From Balneolaceae bacterium UBA3186 (GTDB lineage: Bacteria > Bacteroidota > Rhodothermia > Balneolales > Balneolaceae): 64,000 bases of DNA. Numbering within the stretch: the stretch's first letter is position 1; each line of letters opens with the position of its first letter. Shown one piece after another: positions 8,917-17,883 of this stretch. The stretch is taken from the NCBI GenBank assembly GCA_002364085.1, contig DEXK01000014.1, positions 1-64,000 on the forward strand, given 5' to 3'. A model generated the notes under the pieces. That model made no database searches. It was not told the DNA's origin and was given only the letters and a program-made list of their open reading frames with translations. Both the position numbers and the translations under genes were made by a program.

Positions 8917-9100
8917 ATTAAAGTTGATTTATGGAAGAGTGCGTTAAGTTAAAATGGATATGGTTATAAGTTATTGAAGGGTAACTTAAGTAATTATTTA
9001 AAAATAGAGTAAAAGAACCTGTTTTTTAATTAGGGGTAAAAGTGTTTTTAACTGTCTGTATGTAAACACAAGGTGATTTAATAAAAACCTTACAGCGTTC
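8917..9100. promoter_or_regulatory. Divergent promoter region between symporter and nagB
   Basis: This 184-bp AT-rich gap must hold both promoters. Two inverted repeats are visible: TTAAGTTA (8944-8951) with TAACTTAA (8982-8989), and GTGTTT (9042-9047) with AAACAC (9064-9069), the latter 30-60 bp before the nagB start. Either could be an operator, but both are short and AT-rich sequence gives such pairs by chance. No confident promoter elements were identified. Confidence 0.3.
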
Positions 9101-9880
9101 ATGAAAGTACTCGTATTTGATAATAAAAGAGCCGGTTCTTTATATGCTGCTCAGATTATTGCTGATAAAGTGATAATTAATAATTCAGTAAATGAAGATA
9201 CAGTTCTTGGATTGGCAACCGGATCGACCCCGACTGACATGTATAGAGCGTTGATAGAAATTAATAAAAATGATGTTAGCTTCAGCAGAGTTATTACATA
9301 TAACCTTGATGAATATTATCCGATGAAGAAATCGGCGAGTCATAGTTATCATTATTATATGTATGATATTTTTTTTCAGCATGTAGATATTCATGAAGAA
9401 AATATTTTTATCCCAAATGGTGAGTTAAAAAATAATGAACTCAATGAATTCTGTAAGGAGTATGAATTATCGATAAAGAGAAATGGGGGAATCGATATTC
9501 AAGTTTTAGGTTTGGGTTTAAACGGACATATTGGATTTAATGAGCCTGGAGTTAGTCAAAATTCAGTAACAAGAAAAGTAGCTTTAAGTGATACTACCAG
9601 AGAAGCTGCTGCTAAGTATTTTGAAGGCAAAGAAAAAGTGCCTTATGAGGCCGTTTCAATGGGTATAAAGACAATACTTGATGCCGAACATATAGTGTTA
9701 ATGGCATGGGGTAATGAAAAAGCCGAGATTGTAAAAAAGAGTATTGAAGGTAGAATAAGTGAAGATGTACCAAGTACATTTTTACAAGAGCATGAAAATG
9801 TAACAATAATTCTTGATTCTGAATCAGCCTCATTGTTGAACAGAAGCAGAGTTTCATTAATAGAAAGTAAGTTATCATAA
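9101..9880 (+). CDS. nagB: Glucosamine-6-phosphate deaminase
   Basis: Converts glucosamine 6-phosphate to fructose 6-phosphate and ammonia, committing amino sugars to glycolysis; cytoplasmic. At 259 residues it is close to E. coli NagB. Phosphate-binding loop LATGSTPTDMY lies at 38-48, the YNLDEY segment with catalytic D70 at 67-72, and NGHIGFNEPG at 141-150 with H143 and E148. The position of E. coli D141 is Asn here; this variant motif occurs in other NagB proteins as far as I recall. It is followed after 18 bp by a secreted PIG-L deacetylase, and opens the sugar locus that continues to 24.2 kb. Confidence 0.95.
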   Translation: MKVLVFDNKRAGSLYAAQIIADKVIINNSVNEDTVLGLATGSTPTDMYRALIEINKNDVSFSRVITYNLDEYYPMKKSASHSYHYYMYDIFFQHVDIHEENIFIPNGELKNNELNEFCKEYELSIKRNGGIDIQVLGLGLNGHIGFNEPGVSQNSVTRKVALSDTTREAAAKYFEGKEKVPYEAVSMGIKTILDAEHIVLMAWGNEKAEIVKKSIEGRISEDVPSTFLQEHENVTIILDSESASLLNRSRVSLIESKLS

Positions 9881-9898
9881 ACCAAATCACGGAGTAAT

Positions 9899-10765
9899 AT
9901 GAAAAAAATAAAATCATTCATTTTAATGGCATGCATGATCATGCCTGTAATGTTAATGGCGCAACCCGAAACACCAATCGAGGAGTGGACAGGAAGAACA
10001 ATTTTGTTTATTGGGGCACACCCTGATGACGATGGCGGATCGCATGGAACAATGGCTATGCTACAAGCAAACGGAAACGAAGTATATGTGATGCTTTTAA
10101 CAACAGGAAATGTTGGAACAGGTGATCCTACAATGACTCGAGATCGTTTGTCGAAAATTAGACGACAGGAAGAAGTAGATGCTTTAAAAGAACTAGGCAT
10201 TCCTGAAGAAAATTATATCAATTTAGGATATACAGATGGAATGGTAGAGTTTGCGGATAAAGAAGAAGTTGTAAAACAGATCGTGTGGTGGATCAGAAAG
10301 TTAAAGCCAACAACAATGATGGCTTTTGATCCGGGATATGGATATCAGCAATGGCATAAAGCAGATCACAGAGCAGCAGCCTACTTAGCAGTTGATGCAG
10401 CAAGAGCGGCTGAATGGAGATTGATTTTCCCAAGCCAGATCATTAATGAAGGCCTGGAACGCCATAGTGTTACTGATTATCTGTTTTACAGCACAACTGC
10501 AAACGCATCCAACACAACAGTAGATATTTCTGAGTACGCAGAGAATAAAGTGCGTTCTTTGTCAAAATATATCAGTCAGTTTACATCAGCTTTTAATAAT
10601 TATGTTGGTCCGAATCTTTCTGACTTACCAGGTAATGAAGGAGAGGAATTTATGAAAAGAATGAGAACAAGAGTATTTGAACGTGGTGCTGTTGATGGAA
10701 AGCCAACAGAAAGATTCAGATATTATAAAGGTGCTCCGGATGGAGCCGGCTCAAGAAGAAACTGA
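9899..10765 (+). CDS. Secreted PIG-L/LmbE-family deacetylase
   Basis: Predicted zinc-dependent N-deacetylase of GlcNAc-type sugars. A signal peptide (1-21, ending LMAQ) sends it across the inner membrane. The family metal motif AHPDDD lies at 40-45 and the second motif HKADH at 153-157 (H153, D156, H157). The length of 288 residues is usual for a single-domain member. It is probably in one transcript with nagB (18-bp gap). In several Bacteroidota a PIG-L domain is fused to the NagB C-terminus; here it is a separate, exported protein. The substrate is inferred from context. Confidence 0.9.
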   Translation: MKKIKSFILMACMIMPVMLMAQPETPIEEWTGRTILFIGAHPDDDGGSHGTMAMLQANGNEVYVMLLTTGNVGTGDPTMTRDRLSKIRRQEEVDALKELGIPEENYINLGYTDGMVEFADKEEVVKQIVWWIRKLKPTTMMAFDPGYGYQQWHKADHRAAAYLAVDAARAAEWRLIFPSQIINEGLERHSVTDYLFYSTTANASNTTVDISEYAENKVRSLSKYISQFTSAFNNYVGPNLSDLPGNEGEEFMKRMRTRVFERGAVDGKPTERFRYYKGAPDGAGSRRN

Positions 10766-10792
10766 GTAAATTTTATTTAAGCTTTATTTTCT

Positions 10793-10830
10793 AAAGTAAG
10801 CAATAACCTTGTGTTGTTGCTTACTTTTTT
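10793..10830 (+). terminator. Intrinsic terminator after nagB-deacetylase
   Basis: An 11-bp perfect stem, AAAGTAAGCAA (10793-10803) with TTGCTTACTTT (10817-10827), has a 13-nt loop and is followed by more T residues. It closes the nagB/deacetylase unit and separates it from the sigma-factor gene. Confidence 0.85.
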
Positions 10831-10964
10831 CATTACACCTCTCATAAATTCGGGTTTTAATTTCAAGAATAATTATTTAATTAGAAGGACGTAAAATGAG
10901 TTTCTGGGTTAAATAATAAATTAGTTGTCGATAATTAAATAAAAAGGACTAGCTACAAACTATA

Positions 10965-11564
10965 ATGTTACTATTGGCAATTTCAGCAAATAGTAAAGGA
11001 GATAACCGATCCACAGATTTAGGTCGGGTGGAGAGAATACGTAAAGGAGACAAAAAAGCTTTTGAAGCTTTGTTTTTTGAGTATCATGAACAGTTAAGTA
11101 GATTTTCAAACTCAATAACAAAATCAAGGGAATTTGCACGTGATGCTGTTCAGGATGTGTTTCTTAAGTTTTGGAGAAACAGAAAAGAAATTGATATCCA
11201 GGTTTCAGTAAAAGTTTACCTGTATCAGGCTGTTAGAAATCAGTCATTAAATTTACTTGATAAGCAAAAGAATCAGCAACGATTAAGAGAGAATTTCTTA
11301 AGTGAAATAAAAAGTATTCGAGTTGAGGGATTTGAAGAATCGAATTTGAATACCGAGCAGATAGAGTTAATAAAAAAGGTCTGGGAGACTGTAAATAAAA
11401 TGCCGGAACGAAGAAGGCTGGTTTTTGAGCTTCATAGGAAGCATGGGTTCAGTTATAAAGAGATCGCTAAAATTCTTGAAATAACTGTAAAGACAGTAGA
11501 AAATCATATGTCTCAGGCGCTACAATATCTCAGAGAAAACATAGAAATAAATAAACTGAAATAA
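10965..11564 (+). CDS. ECF RNA polymerase sigma factor (FecI-like, Bacteroidota type)
   Basis: An extracytoplasmic-function sigma-70 factor of 199 residues. Region 2 spans about residues 22-95 (AFEALFFEYHEQLSRFSNS, then AVQDVFLKFWRNR), and region 4 about 130-190 with the helix-turn-helix FSYKEIAKILEITVKTVENH. It lies just upstream of a FecR anti-sigma gene and a SusC receptor with an STN domain, the arrangement of cell-surface signalling systems. It presumably drives transcription of the downstream susCD genes. The first 15 residues are not conserved-looking, so a start slightly downstream is possible. Confidence 0.93.
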   Translation: MLLLAISANSKGDNRSTDLGRVERIRKGDKKAFEALFFEYHEQLSRFSNSITKSREFARDAVQDVFLKFWRNRKEIDIQVSVKVYLYQAVRNQSLNLLDKQKNQQRLRENFLSEIKSIRVEGFEESNLNTEQIELIKKVWETVNKMPERRRLVFELHRKHGFSYKEIAKILEITVKTVENHMSQALQYLRENIEINKLK

Positions 11565-11615
11565 TTATAGGGGTATTGGATTTAGCCTCTGTCTAATAAT
11601 AAACAAACTACAAAA

Positions 11616-12677
11616 GTGAATTCAGAATTGAATACAACCCTTTTAGCAAAATTTTTAGCTGAAGAATGTGATAACTCAGAAAAACAGTTAGTGTCTGAAT
11701 GGTTATCAAAAAGTTCAAAGAATAGAGAAACAATGAAGGAGTTCGAAAAATTATGGGAAGCTTCCGGGCATTCAGATTTCTCCGAAGATGTTTTTGACAG
11801 TAATTTGGAATGGGTTGTACTGCAACACCGAATTGAAGATGAAACCTTGAACTTTAATAAGAAGTCTGTTAATCGAAGCACATGGCTTTCATTATATAAC
11901 CCCATTTTACCAACTTTAAGCAAGGTGGCTGCTTTGTTCCTTGTAGCAGCTGTAGTTGGTTTGTTTTTTATCGACAGGTTTTATGTTGAAGAAGTGCAGC
12001 CTGTTGAACCTGCCTTTAATGAGATATCAATGGATAAAGGATATCGTGGTGGTGTAACATTATCGGATGGAACAAAAGTCTATATCAATTCAGATAGCAA
12101 AATTATAATTCCTAAGGTTTTTAAATCTAATAAAAGAGAAGTTTTCTTAGAAGGAGAAGCTTTTTTTGAAGTAGCTAAGAATCCAAATAAACCGTTTCTA
12201 ATAAGAACTAAAGGAGCAATAGTAGAAGTTTTGGGGACTTCTTTTGCCGTCCGTAACTATCCGGGAGATAATATTATACAGACTGTAGTGAGTGAGGGTA
12301 CGGTTTCTTTTAGTTCGGATAATAAGTCTATCAACAATGGCGTGATTTTGACTGCAGGAAATTTAGGTCGCCTAAATCTGGATAACAACGAGATTAAAAC
12401 AGAGCATGTGAGCGATATTGATTTCTATCTAAGTTGGAAGGATGGTTATTTGACATTTCAGAATGAGAAAATGAAAGAAGTCGCAAAGCAATTGGAAAGA
12501 AAGTATGACATTGAAGTAGTATTTGATTCAAAAGAAATTGCAGACATGAAATTAACGGCAGAATTAAGAAGTAGGTCTTTAGTAAGGGTGCTTGAAACAA
12601 TATCAATGTCTTTAAAAATAGATTATACCTTGCTTCACGACCGGGTAAGCTTTGAATTGCCGGATGACTTGGAATAA
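11616..12677 (+). CDS. FecR-family anti-sigma factor
   Basis: Inner-membrane protein predicted to hold the upstream sigma factor and release it when the SusC receptor signals. It uses a GTG start at 11616. Residues 1-100 are the cytoplasmic sigma-binding part, a single transmembrane helix lies at about 102-120, the periplasmic FecR domain at 137-232 (GYRGGVTLSDGTKVYINSDS), and a DUF4974-like C-terminal domain at 278-345 (LTFQNEKMKEVAKQLERKY), which is expected to contact the receptor STN domain. Length 353 residues is normal. It is 51 bp after the sigma gene. Confidence 0.94.
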   Translation: MNSELNTTLLAKFLAEECDNSEKQLVSEWLSKSSKNRETMKEFEKLWEASGHSDFSEDVFDSNLEWVVLQHRIEDETLNFNKKSVNRSTWLSLYNPILPTLSKVAALFLVAAVVGLFFIDRFYVEEVQPVEPAFNEISMDKGYRGGVTLSDGTKVYINSDSKIIIPKVFKSNKREVFLEGEAFFEVAKNPNKPFLIRTKGAIVEVLGTSFAVRNYPGDNIIQTVVSEGTVSFSSDNKSINNGVILTAGNLGRLNLDNNEIKTEHVSDIDFYLSWKDGYLTFQNEKMKEVAKQLERKYDIEVVFDSKEIADMKLTAELRSRSLVRVLETISMSLKIDYTLLHDRVSFELPDDLE

Positions 12678-12757
12678 TGATCAGCTTTAAATAACAATGT
12701 TTTGGAAGCGCTTTTGCGCGGCTAAAGCGTCAATATTAATAATTACAGAGGAAACGT

Positions 12758-15700
12758 ATGAGACCATCAGTAAATAAAATGATACGGGTTGCTTCTTGCT
12801 ATTGCCTTATTGGAGTGTTTTTGCTTCAGTTTGGGAATCCGTCAAATGTAAAAGCTCAGTTAATAGCTTCTTCATCAAATAGCATACAAGCAAATAGTTA
12901 TTATACTGTACAAATTTACAAAAACAGTATACCTGAGCTACAGAGTTTAATTTCTATTGACAAGGACGATGAGTTGCTAAAAGTAGTGCTCAAAGAAATT
13001 GCTCAAAAAACCAAGCTAGGGATAGCATATAATTCCGATCTTGATGTACTTAACAAGAAAGTTTCCGTTAAATTTGACAAAACAAAGGCTTCAGATATTC
13101 TGGAGTACGTTCTTCTTGGTACAGAATATGAGGCAGCAATTTCAAACACCAGAGAGATATTGCTGATAAAGAGACAGCCAGTTGAAGACAAAAAAATTGT
13201 TGAGATCGATATTTCCGGTGTTGTAAAAGATGCAGAAACCGGTGAAACATTACCTGCAGTTAGTGTATTTATAAAAGGAACCAGCATAGGTACTACTTCT
13301 AACAGTGAAGGAGAATTTGAATTAACCGTTCCTGATAATTCAGAAATACTCGCCTTCAGATATGTTGGTTACAAAGAGCTAGAGATTCCTATTACAGGAA
13401 ATATGAGAAACCTCGAAGTTGAAATGGAACCGGATGTATTGATATTCGAAGATGTTGTAGTTGTAGGATATGGTACTCAACAAAGAGCAGAAGTTACAGG
13501 GTCTGTTTCTTCAATAAGAACTGAAGTTCTTGAAAATATACCTGTTTCAAGTTTTGAGAATGCACTTCAAGGTAGACTTGCTGGTGTAAATGTTGTAGAA
13601 CCTACCGGTGAGCCAGGCGCTAGTCCTGAAATTACTATTCGAGGTGGTGGCTCAATTACTGCGAGCAATGGTCCTCTTTATGTAATTGATGGTGTGCCTC
13701 TTTCTAGAAACTCAGATCTTCAGGTAGACATACAATCTCAAAGAGGCTCATTTCAGGCTCCAAAATCAAATGCATTTAGTTCATTAAATCCTAATGATAT
13801 TGAGTCTATTGATGTTTTAAAGGATGCCGCATCCGCTGCAATTTATGGTTCTAGAGGCGCCGGAGGTGTGATTCTTGTTACTACAAAAAAGGGAACTCCT
13901 GGAATTAACAGAGTTACTGTTAGTATGTATGGCGGAGCTTCTTCTGTAGTTAATAAGCCTGACATGATGAACGCAGAAGAGCTTATTGCATATACTAAGG
14001 ACGCCAGAAACAATAACTACTTGCAGGAAATCGATAGAGGCAATCAGCCTGCTAATCCGTTATACGATCCTAACACGAATGCGGGTCGACCAAATGTGGG
14101 TAATTTTTTGATTCCGGAGCAGTACGTTAACTGGAATGGAACGGATACAGATTGGTTGGATGTGGTACTAAGTTCTTCCGCACAACAAAATTATCATGTA
14201 TCTGCAAGCGGTGGTACTGACAAAGCAACTTACTTTTTATCTGCCGGTTACCTTGATCAGGATGGTATTATTGACGGATCATCATTTACCAGATATAATT
14301 TCAGAGCAAATGTGAGTTACGAAATTACAGACAAAATAAAAGTTGGTTCTGTAACGAATGCGGCTCTATCTAATCACGATCGTTTGCCTGCAAATGCCCC
14401 ATACTTTGGACAACCTCCTGGGATCATTTATTCAGCATTAGTTCATTCTCCTGTGGTTGCACCATTCAATCCGGATGGAACCATTAACCAATTAAATAAT
14501 CAGTCTTATTTAGGTGGAGGAACAACTACTGCAAGTAACCCGCTGGCAATTAGGGATTATATTTCTGAAGAGATAAAAAATAACCGACTATATGGAAATG
14601 TATATGGTACTGTAGAGATCACTGATGAAATTACATTTAAATCTTTAATAGGCTATGATATAGACGATTATCAGTCTTCATTTTATAGAGGGACTAAATT
14701 CTTATACCGTAATCAAACAAGTCCACAGCCATTTGCTCAGTCAAGTGGAGCTAATGGGTTTAACTGGTTATGGGAAAACACAGTTAACTACCAAAAGACT
14801 TTTCAGGCTGATCATAAAGTTGGAATCCTGGCAGGATATACAGCTCAGAAACAAACCAATGAAGTTAATTTGGTTACAGCGAATGGATTTGTTGACGATC
14901 AAATACCAAATGTTGCGGGTGGTATAGTAACAGGTGGAGGAGTAAATGAATCCGAATGGGCGTTGGCTTCAATGTTAGCTCGTCTTAACTATGGATATAA
15001 AGGAAAATATCTTGGAACATTCACAATAAGATCTGACCGAGCTTCCAGGTTCGGAAGTGATAACCAGACAGGTGTTTTCCCTTCGTTCTCTTTAGGTTGG
15101 AGGACAACAGAAGAAGACTTTATGGAATCATTGGATATGTTCAATGAACTTAAATTCAGAGCTAGTTATGGAGTTGCCGGTAACTTTGAGATCGGAAACT
15201 ATAGTTCAATTAGTTTACTGAATAGTGTGAATTATCCTGAGAACGGAGTTTTATTTCCGGGCTCTTCTTTAGCGACTTTAGGTGATAGTGAGTTAACTTG
15301 GGAAACCAGTTATCAAACAAACTTTGGAGTTGATTACGCACTGCTAAATGACAGGATATATGGTAGCATTGATTACTATTCCACGATTACAAAAGATCTT
15401 TTACTATCTGTAAACGTACCTCCATCAACAGGATTCGGAAGTGTACTAACAAATATTGGAGAAGTTGAAAATAAAGGTTTTGAGTTTTCAATTACTTCAA
15501 GAAACCTTGTTGGCAAATTCCAGTGGTCAACTGACTTTAACTTCTCAACAAATGAGAATAAAGTTAGAAAACTTGGACCAAATGGCGATCCGATACTTGT
15601 ATCAGGAGCTGCCGGGGTAAGACATATTACTCAAATAGGCTCAGCTGTAGGTAGTTATTACGGTTACGTGGTAGATCGAGTCTATCAAAACCAAGCAGAA

Positions 15701-16354
15701 ATTGATGCTGATAATAACAGTGCACCAGGCGGTGATTATGATCTGCTTGCTGCTGATCCAAGACCAGGCGATTTCAGATTCAAAGATGTGAATGGTGATG
15801 GTGTTGTAAATTCTGATGACAGAGCAGTATTAGGAAGCTATCAACCAGACTTCATTTACGGTATCTCAAACAGATTCAATTACAGAAACTTTGATCTGAG
15901 AGTATTTATTCAAGGAGTAGTTGGTAGAGAGGTACTGAATTTAACAGCTCGCCACTTGCTTAATGGAGAAGCAAACTTCAACGCTTATGCGGTACTAAAC
16001 GACAGATGGATATCTGAAAGCGAGCCAGGAAATGGTAAGTATCCACGAGCTGACAGAAGTACTGGTACTCATGGAAACAACAACAGAGCGTCATCCTACC
16101 AGGTTCAGGATGGTAGTTATGTAAGTTTAAAGAATGTACAGTTTGGATATAATTTACCAGTAGAAAAACTGAATAATTTTGCGAGTAAAGCCAGAATATA
16201 TATTTCGGCAACAAACTTAGCGATTTTTACAGATTACATAGGGTTTAATCCTGAAGTAAACTTGCAATCGTCTAGCAGTTTAACACCGGGCGAGGATTAT
16301 GGAGCATATCCACTTGCCAGAACGGTACAACTTGGTATCAACCTTGAATTTTAA
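12758..16354 (+). CDS. susC-like: SusC/RagA-type TonB-dependent receptor with STN domain
   Basis: Outer-membrane glycan importer and signal transducer, 1198 residues. Order of parts: signal peptide (to about 34, VKAQ), STN (Secretin and TonB N-terminal) domain about 67-138, CarboxypepD_reg-like domain 151-225 (GVVKDAETGETLPAVSVFI), TonB-box-like EDVVVVGYGTQ (231-241), plug about 245-355 (LYVIDGVPL, SIDVLKDAASAAIYGSRG), and a large beta-barrel ending in the aromatic residue F. The STN domain marks it as a signalling receptor partnered with FecR and the sigma factor. A DVNGDGVVNSDDR loop is usual in SusC proteins. It is followed by its SusD partner after 25 bp. Confidence 0.96.
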   Translation: MRPSVNKMIRVASCYCLIGVFLLQFGNPSNVKAQLIASSSNSIQANSYYTVQIYKNSIPELQSLISIDKDDELLKVVLKEIAQKTKLGIAYNSDLDVLNKKVSVKFDKTKASDILEYVLLGTEYEAAISNTREILLIKRQPVEDKKIVEIDISGVVKDAETGETLPAVSVFIKGTSIGTTSNSEGEFELTVPDNSEILAFRYVGYKELEIPITGNMRNLEVEMEPDVLIFEDVVVVGYGTQQRAEVTGSVSSIRTEVLENIPVSSFENALQGRLAGVNVVEPTGEPGASPEITIRGGGSITASNGPLYVIDGVPLSRNSDLQVDIQSQRGSFQAPKSNAFSSLNPNDIESIDVLKDAASAAIYGSRGAGGVILVTTKKGTPGINRVTVSMYGGASSVVNKPDMMNAEELIAYTKDARNNNYLQEIDRGNQPANPLYDPNTNAGRPNVGNFLIPEQYVNWNGTDTDWLDVVLSSSAQQNYHVSASGGTDKATYFLSAGYLDQDGIIDGSSFTRYNFRANVSYEITDKIKVGSVTNAALSNHDRLPANAPYFGQPPGIIYSALVHSPVVAPFNPDGTINQLNNQSYLGGGTTTASNPLAIRDYISEEIKNNRLYGNVYGTVEITDEITFKSLIGYDIDDYQSSFYRGTKFLYRNQTSPQPFAQSSGANGFNWLWENTVNYQKTFQADHKVGILAGYTAQKQTNEVNLVTANGFVDDQIPNVAGGIVTGGGVNESEWALASMLARLNYGYKGKYLGTFTIRSDRASRFGSDNQTGVFPSFSLGWRTTEEDFMESLDMFNELKFRASYGVAGNFEIGNYSSISLLNSVNYPENGVLFPGSSLATLGDSELTWETSYQTNFGVDYALLNDRIYGSIDYYSTITKDLLLSVNVPPSTGFGSVLTNIGEVENKGFEFSITSRNLVGKFQWSTDFNFSTNENKVRKLGPNGDPILVSGAAGVRHITQIGSAVGSYYGYVVDRVYQNQAEIDADNNSAPGGDYDLLAADPRPGDFRFKDVNGDGVVNSDDRAVLGSYQPDFIYGISNRFNYRNFDLRVFIQGVVGREVLNLTARHLLNGEANFNAYAVLNDRWISESEPGNGKYPRADRSTGTHGNNNRASSYQVQDGSYVSLKNVQFGYNLPVEKLNNFASKARIYISATNLAIFTDYIGFNPEVNLQSSSSLTPGEDYGAYPLARTVQLGINLEF

Positions 16355-16379
16355 GAGCATATTTATAACAGGAGACATT

Positions 16380-17750
16380 ATGAAAAAACTAATATTAACA
16401 CTGTTCATTCCGCTTTTATTTATTTCATGCGGAGATGACTTTACAAACTTAGGACCTCTCACAGAGAGAAACGTCAACAATTTTTACAAAAATGAAACAG
16501 ACTTTCAATTAGCAATCCGTGGTGCATTAGATGGATTGCAAAGCAGAGAAACGTTTGATGTAAACTTTGTTTTGTTTATGGAAATGAGAGCAGATAACGC
16601 AGCAAATGGTGGTGGAGCCACTGGTTTAGCAGCAAGTCTGGAGCAATTGGATACTTTTACTGATCTACCATCAGGAGAAGAGATATCTGCTACATACAAT
16701 GCTGTTTATAATGTAATAGCAGGAACCAATAATATTATTGCAAGAATAGATGACGCTTCATTTGATAACGAAACAGTTCGAGATCAAATAAAAGGGGAAG
16801 CTTATTTTATAAGATCTCTGCTGTACTATCACATGGCTGTAATATTTGGAAACGTGCCTTTGCAATTAGATGAAGTTACCACTCCGGATGTTGAAGTAAC
16901 CCAAGTGGATGCAACAACTATATATAACCAAATTGCTGTTGATCTAGCACTGGCAGAAAACCTTCTTCCTGAAAGCGGAAGAATTACAAAATGGGCTGCT
17001 GCAGCTTTGCTAGGAAGAGTACATCTTGCAAATGGCAATAACTCAGATGCCGTTGCTCCTCTTCAAAGAGTAGTAGATTCCATGGAATTTGATTTAGTTC
17101 CTGACTACGCTAATCTTTGGGGCGCTGCCAACGAAGGTAACATAGAATCTATTTTTGAAATAGAATTTATCACAGGAAATGTAGGTGAAGGTAGCTCATA
17201 TACTGATAACTACACTCCTCTTGGCTTCGGCGGGGTAGGAGGCGGTGGTGCTCCTCAAAATGTAACTGAAGATATAATTGGTGCATATGAAGCCGGTGAT
17301 GAGCGCTTTGATGCAACTATTGATACTACAGACAGAGCTAATCCATGGGTAAGAAAGTATATCAGTAACCCTGCAGTTTCTTCTGACGGAGATAATAACT
17401 GGGTTGAGCTTAGATATGCTGAAGTTTTATTAAATCTTGCAGAAGCATTAGGCGAATCTGATGCAGCATATGATTTGATAGACGAAGTAAGAGATCGTGC
17501 TAATTTGGGTGGTATTGACCGTACACCTGCCGGTGGTACTTTTGCCGAAAAATTACTTCAGGAAAGAAGAGTTGAGTTCGCTTTTGAAAATAAAAGATGG
17601 GCTGATCTCAAAAGATTTGGAGTAGCGAAATCTGTAATGTCAGCACATTTGGGAATTCCTGAAGCTCAGGTAACTCTACTGTTCCCAATACCTCAGGGAG
17701 CCATCGACGTTTCCCCTGAAAATATGACACAAAATTCGGAACACCAGTAA
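16380..17750 (+). CDS. susD-like: RagB/SusD-type surface glycan-binding lipoprotein
   Basis: Lid subunit of the SusCD pair, binding oligosaccharide at the cell surface. The start at 16380 is chosen because MKKLILTLFIPLLFISC is a lipoprotein signal (C17) and GGAG lies just upstream; an in-frame upstream ATG at 16299 lies inside susC and would add 27 residues without signal character. It has a TPR-like helical fold typical of the family (for example GEAYFIRSLLYYHMAVIFG) and the C-terminal RRVEFAFENKRWADLKRF signature. 456 residues. It ends at a clear terminator, so susCD is a unit. Confidence 0.95.
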   Translation: MKKLILTLFIPLLFISCGDDFTNLGPLTERNVNNFYKNETDFQLAIRGALDGLQSRETFDVNFVLFMEMRADNAANGGGATGLAASLEQLDTFTDLPSGEEISATYNAVYNVIAGTNNIIARIDDASFDNETVRDQIKGEAYFIRSLLYYHMAVIFGNVPLQLDEVTTPDVEVTQVDATTIYNQIAVDLALAENLLPESGRITKWAAAALLGRVHLANGNNSDAVAPLQRVVDSMEFDLVPDYANLWGAANEGNIESIFEIEFITGNVGEGSSYTDNYTPLGFGGVGGGGAPQNVTEDIIGAYEAGDERFDATIDTTDRANPWVRKYISNPAVSSDGDNNWVELRYAEVLLNLAEALGESDAAYDLIDEVRDRANLGGIDRTPAGGTFAEKLLQERRVEFAFENKRWADLKRFGVAKSVMSAHLGIPEAQVTLLFPIPQGAIDVSPENMTQNSEHQ

Positions 17751-17762
17751 TATGTAGCTTTG

Positions 17763-17805
17763 TAAGCCGTGGGCATGTAAAAATGTCCTCGGCTTATTTT
17801 TATTT
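17763..17805 (+). terminator. Intrinsic terminator after susCD
   Basis: TAAGCCGTGGGCAT (17763-17776) pairs with ATGTCCTCGGCTTA (17783-17796) with one T-T mismatch and one G-T pair, followed by TTTTTATTT. It separates susCD from the permease and kinase genes, which therefore need their own promoter or readthrough. Confidence 0.85.
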
Positions 17806-17883
17806 CTCGAGACCTGAACTTAATTCATGAGTTTGAGTTTTGATCTTCAGTAAAAGACTTATTCAATCACTAAGAACCACATT

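Noticed and set aside
9612..10200. Antisense open frames opposite nagB and the deacetylase
   Set aside because: Shadows of the coding strand; the sense proteins have complete catalytic motifs.
12704..12728. GCGC-TTTT-GCGC mini hairpin before susC
   Set aside because: The stem is only 4 bp and not followed by a T-run, so it cannot be called a terminator or riboswitch.
15780..15840. Dockerin-like DVNGDGVVNSDDR segment in SusC
   Set aside because: This calcium-loop-like motif is a normal part of SusC/RagA barrels and is not followed by a second dockerin repeat.
16299..16379. Longer start for the SusD-like protein
   Set aside because: The extra codons lie inside susC and would hide the lipoprotein signal that starts at 16380.
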